In this document: positions 1 to 8,021 of the stretch, piece after piece
Numbering within the stretch: position 1 is the stretch's first letter
How the letters are laid out: each line of letters begins with the position of its first letter
Assembly (NCBI RefSeq): GCF_015751785.1
Contig: NZ_JADOTY010000001.1
Span: 6,944,001 to 7,008,000 of the forward strand
Direction: 5' to 3'
Length of the DNA stretch: 64,000 bases
Source of the DNA: Micromonospora vinacea
Lineage (GTDB): Bacteria; Actinomycetota; Actinomycetes; Mycobacteriales; Micromonosporaceae
Position numbers and translations under genes: made by a program
The notes under the pieces: model-generated
Databases searched by the model: none
Seen by the model: the letters and a program-made list of their open reading frames with translations, nothing else
Told to the model about the DNA's origin: nothing

Positions 1-2699
1 GTCCAGCCCGACGGGACGTAGAGGCCCTGCCCGGTGGACGCGTTGTAGACGTCGTCGAAGCGCCGGTAGTCGCCACGCTTCTCGGTGGTGGAGACACCCT
101 TGGCGTCGCTGGCGGCCGACAGCGCGTCGAGCAGCCCCTTGGCGGTGTCCTTCGCCGCCACGTTGCCCGACTTGGCCGCGTACGCGATCAGGATCCGGGC
201 GTAGGCGGCGGTGACACCGACGTCCTGGCCCTTGCTGATGACCTCGACGTGCAGGCCGGTGTTGGGCTGCGGGTTGGACGGGTTCCAGGTGGTCGGCTGG
301 CCGGTCCACGCCATGTCCGACGGGATCGACCAGTTGGTGCCGAGGGTGGTGTTGGCGATCGCCCAGGGCACCCACTTGTCCAGCAGCGCCTTGGCCTTCG
401 CGTTGCCGGTCTGCTGGTACAGCTCGGCGATGCGCTGCATCGACCATGCCTGCATGCCGAACCACTGGTTCGACGGCGGGTCGTTGTAGACCGGGTCGAC
501 GTCGTAGAACATGCCGTAGAAGGTGCTGGTGCCGGCCGGCGGCTGGGCGTAGCTACCGTCCCAGCTGTTGGTGGCGCCACCGGCGATGCCGCCCTCGGCG
601 GACTGCAGCCAGGTGTAGAACTCCAGCTGCCGCTCGAAGCTCTTGGTCCAGTCGGCGACCGCTGTCGACGACTGCGGCTTGAGCTCCGGGGTGTTGGTCA
701 GCGCCCAGGCCGCGAACGGGTTCTGGTAGCCGAAGTGGTTGTGGCTGGAGCCGATCCGCCAGGACCAGTTCTGGCTGGCGTCGTACGCGCCGCCCCAGGC
801 GTAGTACCAGGACAGCAGGTAGTGCGCCGAGTCCTTGCCGCTGCCGGCGGGGCAGGTGCTCGCCCCGACGCAGTTGCCGATCTTCTTGAAGTACTTGTCG
901 AACATCGCGTACCGCAGGTAGTCGCCCATCTTCGCGGCCTTGGCGATGGTGGCCGCGACGTCGGCCTGCTTGTTCTGCGCCTTGGACCAGGTCAGCGCCC
1001 AGTACGCGGCCTGCACGGCGCGGGCGTCGGCGTCCGGGGCGTTTGTGTACTTCCACTGCTTGGCGGGGGCGCCGGTGTCCTTGACGAACAGGTCGAGGTA
1101 GCCGTACTGACCGCCGTGCTCGAAGGTGTCGCAGGAGGGCTGCGGAACGGTCTCCCACACCGACTCCTGGGTGCCCCGCTGGAAGGTGTTGATGTAGGCC
1201 GGCTTGGTGGTGCCGTCACCGCAGCGGCCGAAGCCGTAGGTGTTGTCGACGTCCATCAGCCAGTGCATGCCGTAGATGTCGCCGGTGCCGTAGGTGGACT
1301 GCAACTCCGAGCGCAGCGGGTCCTGACCGACCGAGACGTTCGGGTTCAGCGCCGACGGGTACTGGCTGGGCAGGTTGTACTCCGCGGCGTACTGCGGCGT
1401 CCCCGCGGACCCCGCCGTTGGCTGGTCGGAATGATTCGGAATTATATATTTTTCCATCACCGTCCAGGCGTTGTTGAACGGGGCCCAGTTCTGGGTGACC
1501 TTGCCGTAGTAGGCCTCCAGCCAGAGCCAGAAGCTGAACGCCTCGGAGGTCGTTTCGTGGCCGTGGTCGGGCGCCTCGACGATCAGCGTCTCCACCGAGT
1601 GGTACGGCACGCCCTCGGGGCTGAAGTAGCCCGAGTTCTTGATCTTGCCGTACTGCTCGAGGAACTTCGCGGTGTAGGCGTTGTCGCCGCCCGGGGTGTC
1701 GTTGTCGATCTCGGTGGCGCTGACCGCCAGCGAAGCGAGACCGGTGGCGGAGGCGGTGATGGTGGCGGCGCCGCCGACGGTGTCGGTGTCCTCCGCCGCG
1801 GCGACCGTGACGGTGACCCCGGTGTTCCAGTTGCTCGGGGTCAGCGTGGCGGTGCCCGGCGAGACCGTGACATCGGTGTCACCGGTGCGGGTGAGGGTGA
1901 CCGGCACGTTGGCCGTCGGCGCGGCGCTGAGCTTCAGGTTGAAGGTGGCGCTGCCACCCTCGGCGACGCTCACCGCGGACGGGGTGGCGACCAACGTCGG
2001 GCCGTTGGCAGCCCCGACGGTGAACGCCTTCTCGTCGACCCCGATGCCGTTGGCGTTGTCGTACGCCTTGGCCTGGACGGTGTAGCTGCCGGCCGGCAGG
2101 TCCTCCTGGGTGTAGGAGTACGGGGCGCTGGTGTCGGTGTTGATCAGCAGGCCGTTGCGGTAGAACTCGACCTTGCTGATCGTCCCGTCCGGGTCGCTGG
2201 CGGTGGCGGTCAGCGGCACGTCGGCCGGCGCGGTGAACGGCCCGGCCGGCAGGCCGAGGGAGACCGTCGGCGGCCGGTTGGCCGGGGTGCCGTTGCAGGG
2301 GGTGCCGTTCAGTGTGAACGAGGTGGGCTTCGGGTTGCTGCCCGTGTGGGCGCCGTTGAAGCCGATGGTGGTGGAGGCCCCGGTGCCGAGGTTGCCGTTG
2401 TACGACTCGTTGGTCGCGGTGACCTCGCTGCCGGTCTGGCTGAACCGGGCCGACCAGCCCTGGGTGACGCGTTGACCGCTGTTCGGGAAGGTCCACTTGA
2501 GCGTCCAGTTGCTGACCGGGTCGCCCAGGTTCTTGATGGTGACGTTGGCGGTGAAGCCGGTGTTCCAGTCGTTGGTCGCGTAGACCACGTCGCAGGCGGG
2601 CGCGGCCTGTGCAGCGCCAGCGGGCAGGGTCACCCCGCCGATGGCGAGCGCGGCGGCGGCGACTATCGCCACTCGACGGCGTCGTGCCAGTTGTCTCAT
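1..2699 (-). CDS. Secreted GH48 cellobiohydrolase with N-terminal CBM2 (3' end outside window)
   Basis: Processive cellulase that releases cellobiose from the reducing end of cellulose, acting outside the cell. The start codon is the ATG complementary to 2697-2699, followed by a signal peptide (MRQLARRRR, then an Ala-rich hydrophobic stretch ending near residue 32). Domains in order: CBM2 cellulose-binding module (about 33-135, with conserved Trp and paired Cys), an Ig-like domain (about 140-233), a Calx-beta-like domain (about 234-335), and the GH48 catalytic domain from about 342 (TAKFLEQYGKIKNSGYF) to the window edge. The segment VEAPDHGHETTSEAF holds the family's proposed acid Glu, and the rest reads as typical GH48. 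About 900 residues are visible; the stop codon is beyond base 1. Two CebR-like boxes lie 262 and 374 bp upstream, which suggests cellobiose-responsive control. The family call is firm; the roles of the middle domains are inferred. Confidence 0.95.
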   Translation of the reverse strand, partial: MRQLARRRRVAIVAAAALAIGGVTLPAGAAQAAPACDVVYATNDWNTGFTANVTIKNLGDPVSNWTLKWTFPNSGQRVTQGWSARFSQTGSEVTATNESYNGNLGTGASTTIGFNGAHTGSNPKPTSFTLNGTPCNGTPANRPPTVSLGLPAGPFTAPADVPLTATASDPDGTISKVEFYRNGLLINTDTSAPYSYTQEDLPAGSYTVQAKAYDNANGIGVDEKAFTVGAANGPTLVATPSAVSVAEGGSATFNLKLSAAPTANVPVTLTRTGDTDVTVSPGTATLTPSNWNTGVTVTVAAAEDTDTVGGAATITASATGLASLAVSATEIDNDTPGGDNAYTAKFLEQYGKIKNSGYFSPEGVPYHSVETLIVEAPDHGHETTSEAFSFWLWLEAYYGKVTQNWAPFNNAWTVMEKYIIPNHSDQPTAGSAGTPQYAAEYNLPSQYPSALNPNVSVGQDPLRSELQSTYGTGDIYGMHWLMDVDNTYGFGRCGDGTTKPAYINTFQRGTQESVWETVPQPSCDTFEHGGQYGYLDLFVKDTGAPAKQWKYTNAPDADARAVQAAYWALTWSKAQNKQADVAATIAKAAKMGDYLRYAMFDKYFKKIGNCVGASTCPAGSGKDSAHYLLSWYYAWGGAYDASQNWSWRIGSSHNHFGYQNPFAAWALTNTPELKPQSSTAVADWTKSFERQLEFYTWLQSAEGGIAGGATNSWDGSYAQPPAGTSTFYGMFYDVDPVYNDPPSNQWFGMQAWSMQRIAELYQQTGNAKAKALLDKWVPWAIANTTLGTNWSIPSDMAWTGQPTTWNPSNPQPNTGLHVEVISKGQDVGVTAAYARILIAYAAKSGNVAAKDTAKGLLDALSAASDAKGVSTTEKRGDYRRFDDVYNASTGQGLYVPSGW

Positions 2700-2960
2700 G
2701 TGCGCGGTGTCTCCTCGGACCAGGCCGGGATGGTCCCCGGCGAGGCGCCTGCCCGCGAGGGTGGTGGTCCACGGGGATGTCGAGGCGCCGGGAAGGTTGT
2801 CTTCCCCGGGCCCGGCCGGGGTTGGGCGGTGCGGCCCGCACGGGAGGGGGTCCCGCCGGCTGATCGGGTGACCGTGACCGGAGCTGGTGCTGCCGGTTGC
2901 CCTCGGTGGACCCGCACTCACGCGATGTGGCTCGTGTCGCGTCGAATCGACAGTGTGCCA

Positions 2961-2974
2961 TGGAAGCGCTCCCA
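2961..2974. promoter_or_regulatory. CebR-like operator 1
   Basis: TGGAAGCGCTCCCA differs at one base from the TGGGAGCGCTCCCA palindrome bound by CebR, the LacI-family repressor of cellulose-use genes in actinomycetes. It is 262 bp upstream of the GH48 start. The box is seen directly; binding is inferred, and no cebR gene is in this window. Confidence 0.75.
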
Positions 2975-3072
2975 CAACAAGCGCACGGAGCGCCGGATCA
3001 GCTCCTTGTTTCGATCTCGTTTTGGGTCTTTCACAAAGGCGTGACGGGCGTTACAGTCGCAACATCGGTCGA

Positions 3073-3086
3073 TGGGAGCGCTTCCA
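3073..3086. promoter_or_regulatory. CebR-like operator 2
   Basis: TGGGAGCGCTTCCA is one mismatch from the CebR palindrome. It lies 374 bp from the GH48 start and 456 bp from the beta-glucosidase start, so it could serve either gene or support looping with the other two boxes. Confidence 0.75.
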
Positions 3087-3296
3087 TCGACAAGGTTCCA
3101 TAAGAAGATCGCTGGGGTCGTCTCTGACGGGCCCAGGGAACCAGACCGAGGGCCGACGACGGGCCAGCCCGGACGCCGTCGTCAGCCATCGCCCCGCCAC
3201 AGGGAGGGAGGTGGAACCAGAGCCACTCGCGTGGCCCGGCTCCCGCGCGACATGCACGGCAGGACCCAAAATTCCGCCCGTGCGTGTGCAGTTACG

Positions 3297-3329
3297 GTGG
3301 GGACGGGGGTTGCCCTCCCCCGTCCCCAC
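3297..3329. terminator. Perfect 13-bp stem hairpin between divergent genes
   Basis: GTGGGGACGGGGG (3297-3309) pairs exactly with CCCCCGTCCCCAC (3317-3329) around a 7-base loop. Its strength is terminator-like, but no recognised gene ends here: both neighbours are transcribed away from it. It could insulate the two promoters, terminate a short unannotated transcript, or form a leader structure in the beta-glucosidase mRNA. Confidence 0.45.
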
Positions 3330-3488
3330 ACTAAACCCCCGTACACGATAGGAAAAGAGGCCGACGGGACAGGCGCGCCGCGCCGCCCGGACGGCCTCGT
3401 TCGCTGCTCGGGGTCATATCCGCCGCCCACCCGCCAGCGCCGGCCGTTCTGACGGCCGGCTGACCGGCAGGCAGCGTCTGCCCTATCA

Positions 3489-3502
3489 TGGGAGCGCTCC
3501 CG
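3489..3502. promoter_or_regulatory. CebR-like operator 3, at the beta-glucosidase promoter
   Basis: TGGGAGCGCTCCCG matches 13 of 14 positions of the CebR consensus and ends 39 bp before the beta-glucosidase start codon. That is the right place to block transcription initiation. Confidence 0.8.
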
Positions 3503-3541
3503 AACCTTTCGGCGGTGGCCCCGTATCCATGAGGAGAATCC

Positions 3542-4885
3542 ATGTCGATACCTGTTGGGCCCGCCGGCCCGCTGCGCTTTCCGGACAACTTCGGCTGGGG
3601 CGCGGCCACCTCCGCGTACCAGATCGAAGGCGCCGCCAAGGAGGACGGGCGCGGCGAGTCGGTCTGGGACACCTTCAGCCGCGTCCCGGGGCGCACCCGC
3701 AACGGCGACACCGGCGACGTGGCCATCGACCACTACCACCGCTACGCCGAGGACCTCGACCTCATGCGCGACCTCGGGTTGCGCAGCTACCGCTTCTCCA
3801 TCTCCTGGCCCCGCATCCAGCCCGACGGCACCGGCACACCCAACCAGCGCGGCCTCGACTTCTACCGCCGTCTCCTCGACGGCCTGCACGAGCGCGGAAT
3901 CGCCCCGATGGCCACCCTGTTCCACTGGGACCTCCCGCAGGCACTCCAGGACGCCGGCGGCTGGGAGTCACGCGACACCGCCCACCGCTTCGCCGACTAC
4001 GCCGACGTGGTCTTCCGCGCCCTCGGCGACCGGGTGCCGGCCTGGCTCACCATCAACGAGCCCAAGACCGTGGTGCAGAACGGCTACCTCACCGGCCACC
4101 ACGCCCCCGGCCGGCAGGACCCGGACGCCGCCTACCTCGTCGCCCACCACCTGCAACTCGCCCACGGGTTCGCCGTCGCCGCGCTGCGGGCCAGCGGCAG
4201 CGACAGCCGGATCGGCCCCGCACTCAACCTGCACCCCTGCTACCCCGCCGACGACTCCCCGCAGGCCGCCGCGGCCGCCCACCTCTACGACGCCTACGAG
4301 AACCGCCTCTACCTCGACTCCCTGTTCAAGGGCAGCTACCCGGAGGACCTGCTGGCCGACCTGGGCCCGCAGAGCCGGATGGTCCAGGGCATCCGCGACG
4401 GCGACCTGAAGACCATCTCCGCGCCGGTCGACCTGCTGGCCGTGCAGTACTACACCCCGATCTACGTCACCGCCGACGGCGGCACCGCGCACCGCTGGGC
4501 GACCTCCGAGGCCGAGTGGCAGCAGATCTACCCCGAGGGGATGTACGACCTACTGACCCGGATCACCCGCGACTACGGCCCGATCCCGCTCACCATCACC
4601 GAGAACGGGCTGCCCACACCGGACACTCTGGACGCGGACGACACCGTCCAGGACACCGGTCGGATCAGCTTCCTGCGCGACCACCTCGCCGCCGCACACC
4701 GGGCCATCGCCGACGGGGTGCCGCTGGAAAGCTTCCACGTCTGGTCACTGCTGGACAACTTCGAGTGGGACCAGGGCTACGACCAGCGCTGGGGCCTGGT
4801 CTACGTGGACTACGCCACCCAGCGGCGGGTGCTCAAGAACTCCGCCACCTGGTACCGCTCCGTCATCGCCGACGGCGGCTTCTGA
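3542..4885 (+). CDS. GH1 beta-glucosidase
   Basis: Cytoplasmic family 1 glycosidase, 447 residues, no signal peptide; hydrolyses cellobiose and related beta-glucosides to glucose. The (beta/alpha)8 fold reads from FPDNFGWGAATSAYQIEG at the N-terminus. The acid/base Glu is in TINEP (about residue 173) and the nucleophile Glu is in ITENG (about residue 354). The aglycone/-1 site motif WSLLDNFEW is near the C-terminus. The ATG at 3542 follows AGGAGA at a proper distance. It is divergent from the GH48 gene, with a CebR-like box 39 bp upstream, so the pair fits extracellular cellulose breakdown followed by intracellular cellobiose hydrolysis. It is the size and type of actinomycete BglB/BglC enzymes; cellobiose as the main substrate is inferred from context. 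Confidence 0.95.
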   Translation: MSIPVGPAGPLRFPDNFGWGAATSAYQIEGAAKEDGRGESVWDTFSRVPGRTRNGDTGDVAIDHYHRYAEDLDLMRDLGLRSYRFSISWPRIQPDGTGTPNQRGLDFYRRLLDGLHERGIAPMATLFHWDLPQALQDAGGWESRDTAHRFADYADVVFRALGDRVPAWLTINEPKTVVQNGYLTGHHAPGRQDPDAAYLVAHHLQLAHGFAVAALRASGSDSRIGPALNLHPCYPADDSPQAAAAAHLYDAYENRLYLDSLFKGSYPEDLLADLGPQSRMVQGIRDGDLKTISAPVDLLAVQYYTPIYVTADGGTAHRWATSEAEWQQIYPEGMYDLLTRITRDYGPIPLTITENGLPTPDTLDADDTVQDTGRISFLRDHLAAAHRAIADGVPLESFHVWSLLDNFEWDQGYDQRWGLVYVDYATQRRVLKNSATWYRSVIADGGF

Positions 4886-4909
4886 ACGCGCCGCCACCCG
4901 GACGGCCGG

Positions 4910-4951
4910 GCCCGGACGGCTCGGCTCGGGTGAGCCGGTGACCGTCCGGGC
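4910..4951. terminator. Bidirectional terminator
   Basis: GCCCGGACGG (4910-4919) pairs with CCGTCCGGGC (4942-4951) in the 80-bp gap between the convergent beta-glucosidase and roadblock genes. Confidence 0.6.
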
Positions 4952-4965
4952 CTCGGCCGACCCAC

Positions 4966-5388
4966 TCAGCGGGGCAACGCCTGCTGCAACTCCGCCCGCA
5001 GGGCCGGGGTGAGCATCTCTCCCGCCTGCTTGGCCAGCCGGGCCATCTCGTAGCCCACCACACCGATGTCCGCGTCACCGGCGGCCAACGTGGCCAGAAT
5101 CGAACCGTCGCGGATCTGCATCACCAGGAAATAGCCACGGCCCATCTCGACCACCGTCTGCTTGACGACATCGCCGTCGAACATCGAGGCCGCGCCCGCG
5201 GTGATGCTCATCAGCCCGGACGTCACCGCGGCGAGCTTGTCCGCGTTGTCACGCGGCAGGTGATCGGAGATCGCCACCAGCAGCCCGTCGGAGGAGACCA
5301 CCACCGCGTGCGCCACACCCGGCACCCGCTCCGCGAACGCGCTCACCAGCCAGCTCAGGTCACGCGCCTCCTGGCTCAACGTCGTCAC
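4966..5388 (-). CDS. Roadblock/LC7 domain protein (CvnB-like)
   Basis: A 140-residue single-domain roadblock/LC7 protein. In actinomycete conservons (cvn operons) such proteins work beside a membrane histidine kinase and a small GTPase to pass on signals at the membrane. The N-terminus SQEARDLSWLVSAFAERVPG and the segment VSSDGLLVAISDHLPRDNADKLAAV are characteristic (quoted in two parts). The start is the GTG complementary to 5386-5388, overlapping the upstream kinase stop by four bases (GTGA), so translation is probably coupled. The usual next genes, a DUF742 protein and a GTPase, are absent: the following gene is the convergent beta-glucosidase. The family call is strong; the partner and output are unknown. 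Confidence 0.9.
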   Translation of the reverse strand: MTTLSQEARDLSWLVSAFAERVPGVAHAVVVSSDGLLVAISDHLPRDNADKLAAVTSGLMSITAGAASMFDGDVVKQTVVEMGRGYFLVMQIRDGSILATLAAGDADIGVVGYEMARLAKQAGEMLTPALRAELQQALPR

Positions 5389-7922
5389 TGTCGTCGTCCC
5401 CCTTCGTCGTGCCCCCCGGACGGTGGCACGGGTATCTCGGTGGTGTCCTCAGCCTCGGCGCGCCGTACTCCGCTGTAGAGCCGCGAGAGCATGCCGCCGA
5501 CCGCCTCCGGGTCCGGGTCGGTGCGGGTCGGTGCCGTCATCGGTTGTGCCGAACGGGTGACAGCGCTCAACTGCGCCATCGGCACCCGCACCGGCAATCC
5601 CCGCTCATTGGTGCCGGCGGTCACCGGAATGCTCGGCGGAGCCGCCGGGGCGGGCACCGCCGGCGCGGTCGGGCCCTGCCGCGAATACCAGCCCCCGCCG
5701 GCTCCACGACCACCGGCCGGGGTCAACACGTCCTCGGCGCGCACCGGCATCGGGCGGCCCTGACGCGGCACACCGACGCCCGGCGGGCGACCGGCCACCG
5801 GCAGGTCCCGCGCCACGACGCCCGGCATCGGGGCGGCGGCCTCCCGGCCTGCCCCGGACTGCGGAACCAACCCCCGCGCCGCACTCGCCGCCAGCATCCG
5901 CGCCGACGGGGGCGCGTCCAACTCCACGGTGCCCGCCGGAGCCAGCAACACCGCGGGCAGGGCGAGCCGGGCGACCAGGCCGTCCTCACCGCCGTCCAAC
6001 CGCACCCGGACGCCCAACCGGGCCGCCAGGTGACTGACCACGAAGAGTCCCATCCGCTCCACCGCCGCGACGTCCGCGGCCGGAGGGCTGGCCAGCACCT
6101 CGTTCGCCTGCACCAGCGCCGTCGGGCTCATGCCCAGACCCCGGTCGACGATCTCGATCAGCGCAGCACCCGCCTCGACCCGGGCGGTGACCACCACGAC
6201 CGTGTCCGGGCGGGAGAAGGCAGTGGCGTTCTCCAACAGCTCGGCCAGCAGGTGCACCAACTCGCCGACGGCGTGCCCGACCACGTGCACGTCGGCCACC
6301 GACTCGATCCGGACCCGCTGGTACTGCTCGATCTCGGCGGCGGCGGCCAGCAGCACCGCACCGAGGCCGACCGGCCGGTTCCACCGGCGGGTCGAGTCGG
6401 TGCCGGCGAGCACCAGCAGACTCTCGTCGTTACGGCGCATCCGGGCGGCCAGGTGATCCAGCTTGAACAGGTTCTCCAGCTGGTCCGGGTCGCTCTCCTC
6501 GCGCTCCAGGTCGTCCAGCAGCTCCAGCTGACGCTCCACCAGCACCTGGCTGCGGCGGGCCAGGTTGACGAACATCGCGTTGACGTTGCGCCGCATCAAC
6601 GCCTGCTCCACGGCGACCGTGACCGCGCTGCGGTGCACCGCGACGAACGCTTCGGCCAGCTCACCGATCTCGTCGAGCGAGCGGACCACCGCCGGCGCCA
6701 CGTCGATGCGCGGCACCCCGCCGGTGACGGTCTTCAGGCGATCCAGGGCGTCCGGCAACTCCACCTGGGCGATCTGCAGCGCCTGGCTGCGCAGCATCCG
6801 CATCGACCGGGCGACCGACCGTCCGATGAGCAACGAGATGAGCAGGGCGGCCAGCAGGACCGTGACGACCCCGCCGACGACCAGCAGGGTCGTCCGCAGC
6901 TGATCAGCGCTGGCCTCCTCGGCCTGCCGCACCGCGTCGTCGAGCACGCCCGCCTCAAGCTGGCGCAGCAGCTCCTGACGCTGCTGGCTGGCCGACCACC
7001 ACTGCTCCGAGGGCAGCACCTGCGGCGACGCGCCGCCGGAGGACAGGCTGCGCTCCTCCAACCCGGTGGCGATCAGGAACATCGGCGACACCGACGTCTC
7101 GTCGTAGCGGCGGATCTGCTCGCTGGTCGCGGCCACCCGGAACGCGCCGAGCGCGGTGAGCTGCTGACCGCGCAGGTCGGCCAGGGTCACCCGGTCCTCG
7201 GTGCCGTACCCACCCGCGCGGGCGGCGGCGTAGAGCTGGGCCCGCACCCGGGAGGAGAGTTCCTTGACCCGGGCCAGCTGGACGTAGCGCAGCACCGCGT
7301 CGTTCAACGCCGGCTGGTTCTGACCCGGTGTCGGCTCGGCGAGCAGGTCGAGCAGCGCCCCGACGGCCCGGTGGTAGTTGCCCAGGATGGTCTCGGTGCT
7401 GAGCACCGCCGGCGGAATCGCCGAGCGGATGTCGACCACCTGGTCGTACGTCTCCAACGCCTCGGAGAAGGCGACCCGCCAGGACGCGTCCGCGTCCGCC
7501 AGTGGCTCGGCGGCCCGGCTGAGCTCCACGATGGCCTTGTCGGTGGCCGCCTGCAACGGCTTCAGGTCGTTCGCCGTGGCCTGCCGGTCACCACCCTTCC
7601 GCAGCTCACCCAGCTCCCCCGCGGAGCGGTCGCGCTCCTCCTGGAGCTGGTGCACCGCCGCGGTGATCTGCCGGCCGATGCCGACCTGACTGGAGAAGTC
7701 GTTCAACGCCGTCGTCCGCCCCACCAGCGTGCTGGTCTGCACCCCGGCGAGCAGGAGGAACGCCATCGACGGCACCAACAGCACCGTGGCGAGCTTCGTG
7801 CTCATCCGCCAGTCGCGCAGACGGAACGGCGACCGCCGTCGATGCGGAACGACTCGGACGTCGAAGCGGCGTCGGCGATGGTTCGACACCGCGCCGTTCG
7901 CCGGGTCGGGACCTGCCGCCAC
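5385..7922 (-). CDS. Nitrate/nitrite-sensor type histidine kinase (CvnA-like)
   Basis: An 845-residue membrane sensor kinase of the conservon type. A basic N-terminus leads to a first membrane helix (about 44-66), then an extracytoplasmic sensor region (about 67-338) of the nitrate/nitrite-sensing (NIT) helical type, a second helix (about 341-363), a HAMP-like region, and a helical dimerisation segment ending LFKLDHLAARMRRNDE. A HATPase_c domain follows with an N-box (LLENATAFS) and a G1 box (DRGLGM). The last 200 residues are a Pro/Ala-rich tail, which is common in these kinases. The start could be this codon or the internal Met at about residue 40 (MSTKLATVL). It overlaps the roadblock gene by four bases and follows the FGGY kinase gene by 99 bp on the same strand. 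The signal is unknown; nitrate sensing is only a family name. Confidence 0.88.
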   Translation of the reverse strand: MAAGPDPANGAVSNHRRRRFDVRVVPHRRRSPFRLRDWRMSTKLATVLLVPSMAFLLLAGVQTSTLVGRTTALNDFSSQVGIGRQITAAVHQLQEERDRSAGELGELRKGGDRQATANDLKPLQAATDKAIVELSRAAEPLADADASWRVAFSEALETYDQVVDIRSAIPPAVLSTETILGNYHRAVGALLDLLAEPTPGQNQPALNDAVLRYVQLARVKELSSRVRAQLYAAARAGGYGTEDRVTLADLRGQQLTALGAFRVAATSEQIRRYDETSVSPMFLIATGLEERSLSSGGASPQVLPSEQWWSASQQRQELLRQLEAGVLDDAVRQAEEASADQLRTTLLVVGGVVTVLLAALLISLLIGRSVARSMRMLRSQALQIAQVELPDALDRLKTVTGGVPRIDVAPAVVRSLDEIGELAEAFVAVHRSAVTVAVEQALMRRNVNAMFVNLARRSQVLVERQLELLDDLEREESDPDQLENLFKLDHLAARMRRNDESLLVLAGTDSTRRWNRPVGLGAVLLAAAAEIEQYQRVRIESVADVHVVGHAVGELVHLLAELLENATAFSRPDTVVVVTARVEAGAALIEIVDRGLGMSPTALVQANEVLASPPAADVAAVERMGLFVVSHLAARLGVRVRLDGGEDGLVARLALPAVLLAPAGTVELDAPPSARMLAASAARGLVPQSGAGREAAAPMPGVVARDLPVAGRPPGVGVPRQGRPMPVRAEDVLTPAGGRGAGGGWYSRQGPTAPAVPAPAAPPSIPVTAGTNERGLPVRVPMAQLSAVTRSAQPMTAPTRTDPDPEAVGGMLSRLYSGVRRAEAEDTTEIPVPPSGGHDEGGRRQ

Positions 7923-8021
7923 CCTGCCTCCTCCGTCCTACCGCGTCCACCGCGGTCGGGGGAGCGCAGTCCATCCAACCAGGCTCGGGACCGCTGTCAA
8001 CGGCCCGGGCGAGGCCGAGGT

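Larger units (their letters stand above)
2700..3541. other. Divergent cellulase/beta-glucosidase regulatory region
   Basis: This 842-bp spacer separates two divergently transcribed cellulose-use genes. It contains three CebR-like palindromes and one strong hairpin, listed separately. I found no convincing gene in it: the open frames have proline/arginine-rich shadow composition and no recognisable motif. Confidence 0.6.

Noticed and set aside
249..3044. A 931-codon plus-strand frame opposite the GH48 gene
   Set aside because: Antisense shadow of a clear GH48 cellulase with CBM2; no motif, wrong composition.
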